Positions 18,422-26,552 of a stretch of 64,000 nucleotides of DNA are shown here, in pieces; positions within the stretch are counted from its first letter, which is position 1; every line of letters starts with the position of its first letter. Source of the stretch: Pseudobowmanella zhangzhouensis. Lineage in GTDB: Bacteria > Pseudomonadota > Gammaproteobacteria > Enterobacterales > Alteromonadaceae. Both the position numbers and the translations under genes were made by a program. Below the pieces are notes generated by a model that was not told the DNA's origin, searched no databases, and was given only the letters and a program-made list of their open reading frames with translations. Where the stretch lies: positions 248,001 through 312,000 of the forward strand of contig NZ_JBHSYO010000008.1 of assembly GCF_042662685.1 (NCBI RefSeq). The letters run 5' to 3'.

Positions 18422-18755
18422 AGTGAGTGCCCCAGCCGTCGTAATAAACGTTATGTTTGTCGGCGATAGTCATCAGGGTTTTGGTATCCGCATCTAACTG
18501 CTCAACATTAAGATCCCTTTCGGCAACCGCATCAAAACAGAACAGCGTACCGCCATCGTCCAGAATCATCTCTTCCGCATCACCTACTTCAAAGCCAGCT
18601 TTAAACGCATCAACTGCCGCCTTTTCCAGCTTATCAAAGTTGTTACTGGCAAAGTGATATTCGATGCTGTAAACGGCATCCGGATCACTACCATCGGCTA
18701 ACAGGGCGTCAACGGTTTCACGGTTAAAGGCTAACCATTCTTCTAATTCAGACAT
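18408..18755 (-). CDS. rraB: Ribonuclease E inhibitor RraB
   Basis: 115 residues. It matches RraB, which binds the RNase E C-terminal region and alters degradosome activity: the ADGSDPDAVY, EKAAVDAF and YDGWGTHF segments are family signatures. The ATG at 18755 was chosen because GGAG lies 11 nt upstream, while the GTG three codons earlier would sit too close to it. The protein lacks the long acidic C-terminal tail of the E. coli protein. It is convergent with the binding-protein gene. Confidence 0.9.
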   Translation of the reverse strand: MSELEEWLAFNRETVDALLADGSDPDAVYSIEYHFASNNFDKLEKAAVDAFKAGFEVGDAEEMILDDGGTLFCFDAVAERDLNVEQLDADTKTLMTIADKHNVYYDGWGTHFIES

Positions 18756-18788
18756 ATTTGGCACTACTCCAGCAAAATTAGCGGAAGT

Positions 18789-19514
18789 TTATCCTGCTTT
18801 GTCCAACTGCGCGACTTCTGCATCAATGCGCTGAATATTTTCCGACATTTGCTGATGGAAATACTTTGTCCAGCCTTTTAAATCTAGTGACTCGTCCATT
18901 ACCACCGGCTCGCTCATTTCAATAATCAACGTGCCATTATTCCAGCGGTTCCACTTCACTTTGTTATGCAAACTGCTGGCGCAAATCATCACAACAGGTT
19001 CATTGGTCAGCTTGGCCAGGCGGAACGCACCGGTTTTAAACGGCAATAATCCCTTACCATTGGAGCGGGTGCCCTCCGGGAATATCCATACCGACAGACG
19101 GCGCTCACGGATTTTACGCGCAGCCAGTTTCAGGGTGTTACTGGCACGATTGGTGTTCGTGCGATCGATAAGAATGTTGCCGCTTAACCAGTAAACCCAC
19201 CCGAAGATAGGGATCCACACCAGACTTTTTTTACCCACCGACACTGTGCCAGCCTGTGTGGCGCCACAAATAGTAAAAATATCGAATGTATTCTGGTGAT
19301 TGCCGATATAAACGAATGGGCCGCCACTGCGCACCGATTCTGGCACCCGGATATCTAATTTGAGGCCGAGGATGACAGACAGCGACGAATACAAACGGCT
19401 GCCCAGTTGCACATTATTGCGATGAAATGGACGCACAATGCACGCCAGCAGAAATATGATATTGACGATAATAAAACACAGACCTAAAACAGGAATTCGG
19501 ATTAGAGCGATCAC
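18789..19514 (-). CDS. plsC: 1-acylglycerol-3-phosphate O-acyltransferase
   Basis: 241 residues. The catalytic HX4D motif is NHQNTFD (His73, Asp78) and the substrate-binding FPEGTRS is at 145-151. One or two N-terminal hydrophobic segments anchor it to the inner membrane. It acylates lysophosphatidic acid to phosphatidic acid in phospholipid synthesis. It reads in the same direction as rraB, 33 nt downstream. Confidence 0.93.
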   Translation of the reverse strand: MIALIRIPVLGLCFIIVNIIFLLACIVRPFHRNNVQLGSRLYSSLSVILGLKLDIRVPESVRSGGPFVYIGNHQNTFDIFTICGATQAGTVSVGKKSLVWIPIFGWVYWLSGNILIDRTNTNRASNTLKLAARKIRERRLSVWIFPEGTRSNGKGLLPFKTGAFRLAKLTNEPVVMICASSLHNKVKWNRWNNGTLIIEMSEPVVMDESLDLKGWTKYFHQQMSENIQRIDAEVAQLDKAG

Positions 19515-19632
19515 AGCTATCTCGGCAGATTAAAAACCGAGGGAGTATACCGATTTTTATTGTTCAGCATGTCTGATCAGTGGACTATGCTGTGTAGGTC
19601 AAATGTGAACCAGAGAAGCAAACACTCACACT

Positions 19633-20862
19633 ATGCTTAAAGTATTTCAACACGACGACACCGATGCTGATGTTCTGGCAGACCTTCTGGAAGAAATTAA
19701 CGAGTTATATGAAGCCAGTGAACAATATCTGATGGAGCTGGAAGCTACCCCTGACGATACCGAATTACTACGCTCGTTATTTCGCTCTGTGCATACCATT
19801 AAGGGTGATCTGGGGCTGGTCAACTTTACCCCTATGCTGCCAATACTGCAGCGGGTAGAAGACTTATTGGATTTGTTGCGTAAAGGCGAAATTCGCTACA
19901 GCCATACCATGAGCGATCTGGTACTGCTCAGTCTCGACAGGGTGAAGAACTTTGTGGAAAACTGCATCCGCGAGGGTAACACCAGTTACGATGAAGAATT
20001 GCTTGGACTGGTTGAGCGGCAAATTACCAAGATAAAGCCCAATAACAGTGACCAGCACGAAAAACTGCTGCATGACTGCGTGTTATTGCTCAATCCCAAA
20101 CTGGATTTTCAGGCCGAAATGGCCGAACCGTCTGATTCCACAGAACCCAGCGTAGACCCAGTACAACCGGATAACTCCGCACCTGTAAAAGCACAAACGC
20201 CAGTTTCGGCCCCCGTGGTCGACAATACCGGCTCGCCAACTGTGTTTTTTAACGAACTGGGTTTTACCAAACCACTTACCCCGCAACAGGAAAGCGATCT
20301 GCGCTTTTTCCGCGAAATCATGGTGCCCGTTGAGCAACGTTCTCGCTATTGGGAAGGCCGTTGTGACCGGGTGGCGAAATTAGCCTTATTACTCAATCGC
20401 CTGGCCAAATCGCCGGTGGATGAAACGCAACTCGCTGTCGCTTGTTATGTGCATGACTTCGGTATGGCGTTTATGCCATTAGAGTTGCTGTATAAAATCG
20501 AACCCTTAGAGCAACTGGAATTTAATCTGTTACGCTCCCATGTGTTCAAGAGCGCCAAATTACTGGAACACTTAAGCGAGTGGAATGAAGCACGCAGAAT
20601 CGTGATGCAGCACCACGAACGCCTCGATGGCACGGGCTACCCCATGGGGCTGAAAGAAAAAGATATTTGCGAAGGCGCTAAGTTGCTGGCAATTGTCGAT
20701 ACCTTCGATGCCATGACCCACCCGCGCAATCATGATGCCAACCGCCCCATCTCGAAAAAACAGGCCGTTATAGAAATCAATAAAATCTGCGAAGGCCAGC
20801 TTTGCCCCAAGTGGATGAAAGTATTTAACAGCGCGATGGCCAAACTATTACAGCGTGCATAA
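19633..20862 (+). CDS. HPt domain fused to an HD-GYP-type phosphodiesterase domain
   Basis: 409 residues. The N-terminal HPt domain has His54 in RSVHTIKGD, as in CheA P1. A Pro/Ser-rich linker (about 162-205) follows. The C-terminal half carries HD-GYP signatures: HD at 274-275 (CYVHDFGMA), His303, HHER at 327-330, DGTGYP at 332-337 and Asp356 (IVDTFDAM). The usual HDIGK has Met in place of Lys. HD-GYP enzymes hydrolyse cyclic di-GMP; an HPt input suggests phosphorelay control. No receiver is fused to it, and the kinase partner is unknown. Confidence 0.85.
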   Translation: MLKVFQHDDTDADVLADLLEEINELYEASEQYLMELEATPDDTELLRSLFRSVHTIKGDLGLVNFTPMLPILQRVEDLLDLLRKGEIRYSHTMSDLVLLSLDRVKNFVENCIREGNTSYDEELLGLVERQITKIKPNNSDQHEKLLHDCVLLLNPKLDFQAEMAEPSDSTEPSVDPVQPDNSAPVKAQTPVSAPVVDNTGSPTVFFNELGFTKPLTPQQESDLRFFREIMVPVEQRSRYWEGRCDRVAKLALLLNRLAKSPVDETQLAVACYVHDFGMAFMPLELLYKIEPLEQLEFNLLRSHVFKSAKLLEHLSEWNEARRIVMQHHERLDGTGYPMGLKEKDICEGAKLLAIVDTFDAMTHPRNHDANRPISKKQAVIEINKICEGQLCPKWMKVFNSAMAKLLQRA

Positions 20863-20944
20863 GCATTGATATAACGTTTCGCGTCACTCAACAGCCTCTG
20901 CTCAGGTCACGCAGAGGCTTCTCTCAGGACTAGCGTGCACAATC

Positions 20945-21742
20945 ATGAACATCCAGCATGTCTTTTTAGTACTTTTATTAATTCTTCTAACCGGTAAAGC
21001 GAACGGTTCAGATTCACAGGACGCAACGACTTGGCCCGGAAACAAACAATTTGCCATAAGCCTTAGCTATGATGACGCGCTGGACAGCCAATTAGACAAG
21101 GCAGTACCTCAGCTCACAATGTATGGGTTCAAAGCGTCATTTTATGTATACCCTGCCTCAGAGCCATTTCAACGTCGGCTTTCAGAATGGAAATTACTCG
21201 CACAGCAAGGTCATGAACTCGGCAATCACAGTTTATATCACCCTTGTCGTGGTTCTCTGCCGAACAGAGAATGGGTTGAACCACATAAAGACTTAGATAA
21301 ATACAGCATCAAACGTATATTGCTGGAAATAGATATCGCTAATTTAATGCTTAATACTATTGATGGTAAAAACCTGCGCACTTACACCATTCCTTGTGGG
21401 GATACTCAGGTGACAGATGGTGACTATTACAGTTTCTTGGCCGAACGCTTTCTGGCCGTAAAAGGAGAAGGTGTCGCTGAAGGACATGCAATTCTCTACA
21501 CGCCAAGTAACGTCAGTGGTGAAGAACTCATAAATTACGTAAAGAGTCCTCCAGCAGGCACCCGATTAATCAATATTTTATTTCATGGCGTGGGCGGCGA
21601 TCATTTGTCAGTGAGTAGTGAAGCACATCAGCAACTACTTGCTTATCTGGCCACGAATGAAAATATTTACTGGGTAGACACCTATCAAAACATAATGAGA
21701 CATAAAAAAAACAAAGAATTGAATGGCTCATCGCAAAGGTAA
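20945..21742 (+). CDS. Secreted polysaccharide deacetylase-family protein (CE4/NodB-like)
   Basis: 265 residues with an N-terminal signal peptide (hydrophobic 5-18). The NodB-type metal site is visible: Asp43/Asp44 in LSYDDALDS, and His95/His99 in HELGNHSLYH. It should remove acetyl groups from a polysaccharide outside the cytoplasm; the substrate is unknown. The C-terminal NILFHGVGG segment supplies a further conserved His. The gene lies just before the tRNA-Phe region and looks somewhat more A/T-rich than its neighbours by eye, so acquisition by transfer is possible. Confidence 0.82.
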   Translation: MNIQHVFLVLLLILLTGKANGSDSQDATTWPGNKQFAISLSYDDALDSQLDKAVPQLTMYGFKASFYVYPASEPFQRRLSEWKLLAQQGHELGNHSLYHPCRGSLPNREWVEPHKDLDKYSIKRILLEIDIANLMLNTIDGKNLRTYTIPCGDTQVTDGDYYSFLAERFLAVKGEGVAEGHAILYTPSNVSGEELINYVKSPPAGTRLINILFHGVGGDHLSVSSEAHQQLLAYLATNENIYWVDTYQNIMRHKKNKELNGSSQR

Positions 21743-21782
21743 ACTTGTATCACCGAACGAAGTACCTCAGCCTCACTAGGCT

Positions 21783-21912
21783 TCAATGCTGACAGGGCTT
21801 CGTAATAAGTGGTGCCCACAGGCGCTATCAATTTGTCTGCAACAAATTGGGACAGCGTCAGCTGGCCGCTTGCGGCACTTCACATGGAAGTGAAGTGCAA
21901 TCGAACCACCGA
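21783..21912 (-). pseudogene. Broken partial copy of tRNA-Phe with inserted hairpin array
   Basis: Bases 21783-21824 match the tRNA-Phe trailer and acceptor end at 21971-22012 at 40 of 42 positions, including the encoded CCA. Bases 21899-21912 match the T-arm and variable region at 22014-22027 exactly. In the intact gene these blocks are separated by one base; here 74 bp are inserted, splitting the T stem. Nothing recognisable of the anticodon and D arms remains upstream. It cannot give a functional tRNA. Confidence 0.75.
21825..21898. repeat. 74-bp insert made of four consecutive perfect inverted repeats
   Basis: In order on the plus strand: CAATTTGT/ACAAATTG (21829-21849, loop 5), CAGC/GCTG (21853-21864, loop 4), GCCGC/GCGGC (21865-21876, loop 2) and CACTTCA/TGAAGTG (21876-21897, loop 8). 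Together they cover nearly the whole insert into the tRNA-Phe fragment. No known element is recognised. Confidence 0.6.
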
Positions 21913-21959
21913 TAAAACAGCGTGAGATTACGCCAAGAAAATATCAGCAAGCAAAAACG

Positions 21960-21988
21960 AAAAAGCCCCGTCATTGCTGACAGGGCTT
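21960..21988 (-). terminator. Intrinsic terminator of tRNA-Phe
   Basis: On the minus strand AGCCC and GGGCT pair around a loop and are followed by TTTTT, 10 nt past the tRNA CCA end. Confidence 0.8.
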
Positions 21989-21997
21989 CGTAATAAG

Positions 21998-22073
21998 TGG
22001 TGCCCAGAGGCGGAATCGAACCACCGACACGGGGATTTTCAATCCCCTGCTCTACCGACTGAGCTATCTGGGC
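21998..22073 (-). tRNA. tRNA-Phe (anticodon GAA)
   Basis: 76 nt with encoded CCA. The acceptor stem is GCCCAGA/TCTGGGC, the D arm AGCTCAGTCGGTAGAGC, the anticodon stem GGGGA/TCCCC with loop TTGAAAA, and the T loop TTCGATT. All stems close. A sigma70 promoter lies 45-73 nt upstream and a terminator follows. Confidence 0.98.
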
Positions 22074-22117
22074 ATGCTTGGCTTGTTGGCTTGCGCCTCA
22101 CCTCGCTGTGGGTGCGT

Positions 22118-22146
22118 ATTAAACGGATTCTGCGTGCTTAAGTCAA
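22118..22146 (-). promoter_or_regulatory. Sigma70 promoter of tRNA-Phe
   Basis: On the minus strand TTGACT (22146-22141) and TTTAAT (22123-22118) are 17 nt apart, 5 of 6 matches each. A G/C-rich discriminator follows, as is usual for stringently controlled stable-RNA promoters. The start of transcription would be near 22111, giving a leader of about 38 nt. Confidence 0.75.
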
Positions 22147-22212
22147 CCAGTTTTTTGCAGATTTTTTTCAACCGCTCAGGGTTTAATCAACTTGCTGCAA
22201 AAATCACCCAAA

Positions 22213-22485
22213 TTACGCAGAAGGAGGGGTGTATCCCTCAATTTCAACGTCTTTACCTTCGAACAAAAACGCCTGCATTTCGGTTTCCAGCAACTGACGA
22301 TGCTCCATATTCATCATGTTGAGTTTTTTCTCATTGATCAGCATGGTTTGCTTTTTCTGCCACAACGCCCAGGCTTCTTTACTGATGTTGTCAAAAATAC
22401 GCTTACCCAATTCGCCCGGATACAGCTGGAAGTCCAGGCCTGGCGCATCTTTTTTCAGATACTGACAAAATACGGTTCTGCTCAT
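22213..22485 (-). CDS. yggX: Fe(2+)-trafficking / oxidative damage protection protein YggX
   Basis: 90 residues. It matches YggX along its whole length: MSRTVFCQYLKK at the start with the conserved Cys7, PGELGKRI, and KLNMMNMEHRQLLE. The family protects Fe-S enzymes and may carry iron. It lies 16 nt after mutY, whose product is itself a 4Fe-4S enzyme; this mutY-yggX pairing is common in gammaproteobacteria. Confidence 0.96.
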   Translation of the reverse strand: MSRTVFCQYLKKDAPGLDFQLYPGELGKRIFDNISKEAWALWQKKQTMLINEKKLNMMNMEHRQLLETEMQAFLFEGKDVEIEGYTPPSA

Positions 22486-22501
22486 TTATCTTTTCCTAAG
22501 G

Positions 22502-23557
22502 TTATTGCCCTGACATGCTCTGCAGGTCTTTAACAATCATGGTCGTGGGTGCAGCCAAACCAATGGCTGATGGATTGCGCCAATCATACCAAAGGCTGTT
22601 GGCGTCCTGTACTTCAATTACCTGTGAAATATGTTGAAGTTCAATCACCAGCGGCTGAATATCCAGATGAAAATGACTAAACGTATGGCGAAATGGTTCT
22701 AACCAAATCTGCTTACCAGTCTCAAGCCGTTGACAACGTAACCATTCTGGCAGTTGTTCTACCGAGGCAATTTCTGCAAAGCCCCATAACCCGCCCCACA
22801 GACCAACCGGCGGGCGCTGTTGCATCAACAGCTGACTGCCCACTTTAGGGATTAGCATGATTGTCTGACGCACGGGCAGGGTTTTCTTTGGCTTTTTAGT
22901 GGGTAAATCGGCTTGTCGGCCGGTTTTGAACGCCACGCAATCCGCAGACAGCGGACAATCGCTACAGTTGGGCTTACTGCGGGTACATAGGGTGGCACCC
23001 ATATCCATCATGGCTTGGGTGTAATCTGCGGTTCTATGTGCCGGAGTCAATTGCTCGGCCAACTCCCACAGACGACTCTCGACCTTTTTCTCTCCCGGCC
23101 AGCCATCAATTCCTGCGTGTCTGGCTAACACACGTTTTACATTGCCATCCAAAATTGCGTGATGTTGCTGACAGGCAAGGGATAGAACCGCCCCTGCCGT
23201 AGAGCGCCCAATGCCAGGCAACGCCATTACCTGTTCTTTCTCGCGGGGGAATTGCCCCTGATATTCAGCGACAATCATTTGTGCAGCTTTGTGCAGATTG
23301 CGAGCGCGGGCGTAATAGCCGAGGCCGGTCCAGTGGTGTAACACTTCATCCTGAGGTGCCGCGGCCAACGCCTGCACATCCGGAAAACGCTGCATAAAAC
23401 GCTGGAAATAAGGAATAACTGTGGTGACCTGTGTCTGTTGCAGCATAATTTCAGACACCCACACCTTGTAAGGTGTCTTGTCTTGCTGCCAGGGCAAATG
23501 CTTGCGGCCATGGATATCAAACCAGGCCAAGATGCGCGATGCGAACGTGTTTAGCAA
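22502..23557 (-). CDS. mutY: A/G-specific adenine glycosylase MutY
   Basis: 351 residues from a TTG start. It excises adenine mispaired with 8-oxoguanine. The helix-hairpin-helix (ALPGIGRSTAGAV) is followed by the catalytic Asp in ILDGNVKRV, the 4Fe-4S ligands in C-X6-C-X2-C-X5-C, and a C-terminal NUDIX-like domain recognising oxoG. The start was set at TTG 23557 because AGG lies 7 nt upstream and this N-terminus aligns with the E. coli protein in length. A longer frame to 23635 would overlap the divergent hydrolase gene. Confidence 0.93.
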   Translation of the reverse strand: MLNTFASRILAWFDIHGRKHLPWQQDKTPYKVWVSEIMLQQTQVTTVIPYFQRFMQRFPDVQALAAAPQDEVLHHWTGLGYYARARNLHKAAQMIVAEYQGQFPREKEQVMALPGIGRSTAGAVLSLACQQHHAILDGNVKRVLARHAGIDGWPGEKKVESRLWELAEQLTPAHRTADYTQAMMDMGATLCTRSKPNCSDCPLSADCVAFKTGRQADLPTKKPKKTLPVRQTIMLIPKVGSQLLMQQRPPVGLWGGLWGFAEIASVEQLPEWLRCQRLETGKQIWLEPFRHTFSHFHLDIQPLVIELQHISQVIEVQDANSLWYDWRNPSAIGLAAPTTMIVKDLQSMSGQ

Positions 23558-23626
23558 ACAACCACCTGAACAAAAATCATAAGGCGCGCTATCATACCCG
23601 CAAACGTCAGCAAGGTTAAAAATAAC

Positions 23627-24316
23627 ATGAGTCAAAATTCCAGTTGGGTGTTTCTGCCAGGCACCTTATGTGACGAGCGTTTGTGGTTTCGAATGTGGAA
23701 ACAGATGCACATTCAGGATCGTCGCTATGTGCCGCTGCAATGGGCAAACAATCTGGAGGAAATGGACGCATTAACCTCATATGCCTGTGACAATGGGCCG
23801 GTGACCCTGATCGGGTTTTCCATGGGCGGTTACATCGCTGCCCGCTATGCGTTGGCCAATCCGGACGATGTGGAGCATCTGATTTTACTCGGCTACGATC
23901 CTGCCGGCTTGCCCGATCAGGAGGTGGCGCAGCGCAAACAATTTATTCGTCATTTGCAAAACGGGCGCTTCACGCCGATGGCAGACAGCCGATTGGCGCA
24001 GTTTATCAGCGCCAGTGGCGCAAACGCTGACTTCACCCGCCAAATGGTCAGGGATATGGAAAGCGATTTAGGCGGCAGCGTGTTGCTTGCACAGACCCGT
24101 GCTACCACTGAACGCGAGGATTTTTGTGCACAACTGGCTACTGCACCATTCAAAACCACGCTCATTGGTGCTGAGCAGGATCGCATTGCTCCACTGCAAC
24201 GTTTAGCGCAAAGTGCAGCCCTGTGTGGCGCAAACTTAATTAAGGTAGAAGACGCTGAGCATATGTTCCCGCTGCAAAAACCCGAGCTTGTGGCTACCCT
24301 TCTGGAGCAGGCCTGA
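23627..24316 (+). CDS. Alpha/beta hydrolase-fold protein
   Basis: 229 residues. The nucleophile elbow GFSMGG holds the catalytic Ser, preceded by an oxyanion-type LPGTLCDERLW segment. A late Asp (GAEQDRIAP) and His (DAEHMFPLQ) complete a plausible triad. It is a cytoplasmic esterase or thioesterase-like enzyme; the substrate cannot be inferred. It is divergent from mutY and followed 35 nt later by trmB. Confidence 0.82.
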   Translation: MSQNSSWVFLPGTLCDERLWFRMWKQMHIQDRRYVPLQWANNLEEMDALTSYACDNGPVTLIGFSMGGYIAARYALANPDDVEHLILLGYDPAGLPDQEVAQRKQFIRHLQNGRFTPMADSRLAQFISASGANADFTRQMVRDMESDLGGSVLLAQTRATTEREDFCAQLATAPFKTTLIGAEQDRIAPLQRLAQSAALCGANLIKVEDAEHMFPLQKPELVATLLEQA

Positions 24317-24351
24317 TATACTCCGCAACCCTGAAAAACAAGGGCATAACC

Positions 24352-25068
24352 ATGACCGAAAACCAAGAAACAATCCAAACCGAGCAAGACAAACGTTTAC
24401 GAAAAATTCGTAGTTTTGTGAAACGCGAAGGACGTCTGACCAAGGGCCAGGCCGCTGCTATTGAAAAATATTGGCCGCAAATGGGCTTAAACCACAGTAA
24501 ACAACTGCTGGATCTGGATCAGGTTTTCGGTCGGCAGGCACCGCGGGTTTTGGAAATTGGTTTTGGTATGGGCAAGTCATTGGTTGAAATGGCGGCTAAC
24601 GAGACTGATCACGATTTTATCGGGATCGAAGTACACCGTCCCGGTGTTGGCTCATGTTTGGCCGATGCGGCGGAAGCTGGTCTGACAAACCTGAGATTAT
24701 TCGAGCATGATGCCGTGGAAGTACTGGCCGATTGTATCGCCGATGAAAGCCTCGCCAGAGTGCAATTGTATTTCCCCGATCCGTGGCACAAAAAACGTCA
24801 CCATAAACGCCGTATCGTTCAGCCTGAATTTGTCCAAAAATTACGCAGCAAGTTAGCCATCGGCGGTGTTTTTCATATGGCTACTGACTGGGAAAATTAT
24901 GCAGAGCATATGCTGGAAGTGATGCAGCAGGCCGAAGGGTTTGAAAATACCTCAGCAAGCGGCGATTACGTGCCACGTCCGGACTTTCGTCCGTTAACCA
25001 AATTTGAACAGCGCGGTCATCGCTTAGGTCACGGCGTATGGGATCTTATATTTAAGCGAGTCAGCTAA
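24352..25068 (+). CDS. trmB: tRNA (guanine-N7-)-methyltransferase
   Basis: 238 residues. It places m7G at position 46 of tRNAs. The SAM motif LEIGFGMGKS, the FIGIEVHRPGV segment, and the TrmB hallmark YFPDPWHKKRHHKRR are all present. The stop overlaps the rsmC start by one base (TAATG), so the two methyltransferase genes form a coupled unit. Confidence 0.96.
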   Translation: MTENQETIQTEQDKRLRKIRSFVKREGRLTKGQAAAIEKYWPQMGLNHSKQLLDLDQVFGRQAPRVLEIGFGMGKSLVEMAANETDHDFIGIEVHRPGVGSCLADAAEAGLTNLRLFEHDAVEVLADCIADESLARVQLYFPDPWHKKRHHKRRIVQPEFVQKLRSKLAIGGVFHMATDWENYAEHMLEVMQQAEGFENTSASGDYVPRPDFRPLTKFEQRGHRLGHGVWDLIFKRVS

Positions 25069-26075
25069 TGCTATCTAACCCCAGTCAATTACTTGTCCGC
25101 AATGCGCATCTGTTTGAACAGGGTCAATGGCTGCTGGCTAATGCCGAAGACGCGCAGGTATTTAGCGAACTAGACGGCGATATCGACGGTTTTCACCAAA
25201 ACTGGCAGATCTATTCACAACTCAAAACTCAGAATAATCATGAGTTTGCGGTCGCGCTGGCTAGCGAAAAGCGCTACGACGGCATTGTGTTATATATGCC
25301 AAAAGCCAAAGAGCATGCAGCAATGTTATTGGCTAATCTGGCTTGCCATCTTAAACCCGGCGGCTGCCTGATGCTGGTTGGTGAAAACAACAGCGGGGTG
25401 AAAAGTGCCCCCAAATTGTTAGCCGATTATGGTCACAAAGCAGTAAAACTGGACGCGGCACGCCACTGTAGTTTGTTTAATATGGTGCTCAGTGCCGAGG
25501 TAAAACCCTTTAACCTTGATCAATGGGCCAAGGAATTTGAGGTGAATATCGCAGAGCACAATCTGCGCATTTATTCTTTACCTGGCATTTTCAGCCATAA
25601 ATCGCTGGATGACGGCACCAAATTGTTGCTGGAAAATCTTAAGCCCATCCCAACCGCGCCGGTGCTGGATTTCGCCTGCGGTGCGGGCATTATCGGCGTA
25701 TATTTGGCTAAGAAGAATCCGGCAATCCAACTGACCATGAGTGATGTCTCTGCGATTGCAGTCCATTGCGCCGGCCGTACCGCAGAAATCAACGGTGTTA
25801 CGGCCGATGTACTGGCATCCGATGGCTTAAAAGACATTACGCGCAAGTTCGCTGCAATCTATACCAACCCGCCGTTTCATACCGGCACTCACACAGATTA
25901 CAGTATTACCGAGCAGTTTTTGCGTGACGCCAACGCACATTTGGGCGTCAATGGCAGCCTGACACTGGTCGCCAATGCGTTTTTAGATTACCCGCCCATA
26001 ATGGAAAAACATCTGGCAGCACCACTTGTGATGGCACACACCACACGTTTCAAGCTGTATCACTGTCAGAAATAA
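25068..26075 (+). CDS. rsmC: 16S rRNA (guanine(1207)-N2)-methyltransferase
   Basis: 335 residues. It has an N-terminal degenerate methyltransferase-like domain and a C-terminal catalytic one with DFACGAGIIG and the catalytic TNPPFHTG. It methylates G1207 in the small ribosomal subunit. It is coupled to trmB at its start. Its last 26 nt overlap the convergent DUF3293 gene. Confidence 0.94.
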   Translation: MLSNPSQLLVRNAHLFEQGQWLLANAEDAQVFSELDGDIDGFHQNWQIYSQLKTQNNHEFAVALASEKRYDGIVLYMPKAKEHAAMLLANLACHLKPGGCLMLVGENNSGVKSAPKLLADYGHKAVKLDAARHCSLFNMVLSAEVKPFNLDQWAKEFEVNIAEHNLRIYSLPGIFSHKSLDDGTKLLLENLKPIPTAPVLDFACGAGIIGVYLAKKNPAIQLTMSDVSAIAVHCAGRTAEINGVTADVLASDGLKDITRKFAAIYTNPPFHTGTHTDYSITEQFLRDANAHLGVNGSLTLVANAFLDYPPIMEKHLAAPLVMAHTTRFKLYHCQK

Positions 26076-26466
26076 TCCGCTGTATAAACGGCCCCAGATG
26101 AACCGGGGCCGGCTCGTCCAGCAGTGCTGGCTGCAACCATAATTGCCCATCCAGAACCGCATAAAATGCGTTTTGTGCAAACTCACAACTCAACGTTTTG
26201 CCTTGCGCTACGCTGCATTGAATGGCGAAAGATGCCTCCTGGTGCGCCAAATCCTCACTACAACCAATAAGCGGCTGATAATCTAAGTGTAACTGTTGGA
26301 GTCGTTGCACCAATTTCGTATTCCTTGCTGCGTCCAGCTCGGGCGACAAATTTGCAGAATAGGGGTTACACGCCGTGATGATGCAAAAATCATCACTAAG
26401 CGTTGTTTTTTTACTCACTACAAAGCAAGTCTGTTGATACAATGTCCACAATTCTTTTTTGCGCAT
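26050..26466 (-). CDS. DUF3293-domain protein
   Basis: 138 residues. It fits DUF3293 proteins by the FCIITACNPYS motif near the N-terminus and the ESP/QEASFAI-type middle; function is unknown. The ATG at 26466 is preferred over a TTG eight codons upstream. The end overlaps rsmC, and a strong G/C hairpin at 26090-26113 lies within its coding sequence. Confidence 0.75.
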   Translation of the reverse strand: MRKKELWTLYQQTCFVVSKKTTLSDDFCIITACNPYSANLSPELDAARNTKLVQRLQQLHLDYQPLIGCSEDLAHQEASFAIQCSVAQGKTLSCEFAQNAFYAVLDGQLWLQPALLDEPAPVHLGPFIQRIISDSDTA

Positions 26467-26552
26467 TATTAAAATCCAGCGTTTAATCAACTATATAACG
26501 CGTATCTTACGCCACTTTTAACGGGTACAAACGGAGCATCCACCACATCACT

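Noticed and set aside
23558..23635. Longer MutY start at an upstream ATG
   Set aside because: It would overlap the divergent hydrolase gene, adds residues absent from the family, and lacks a ribosome site.
26090..26113. Strong G/C hairpin just after rsmC as a terminator
   Set aside because: No T-run on either strand, and it lies inside the DUF3293 coding sequence.
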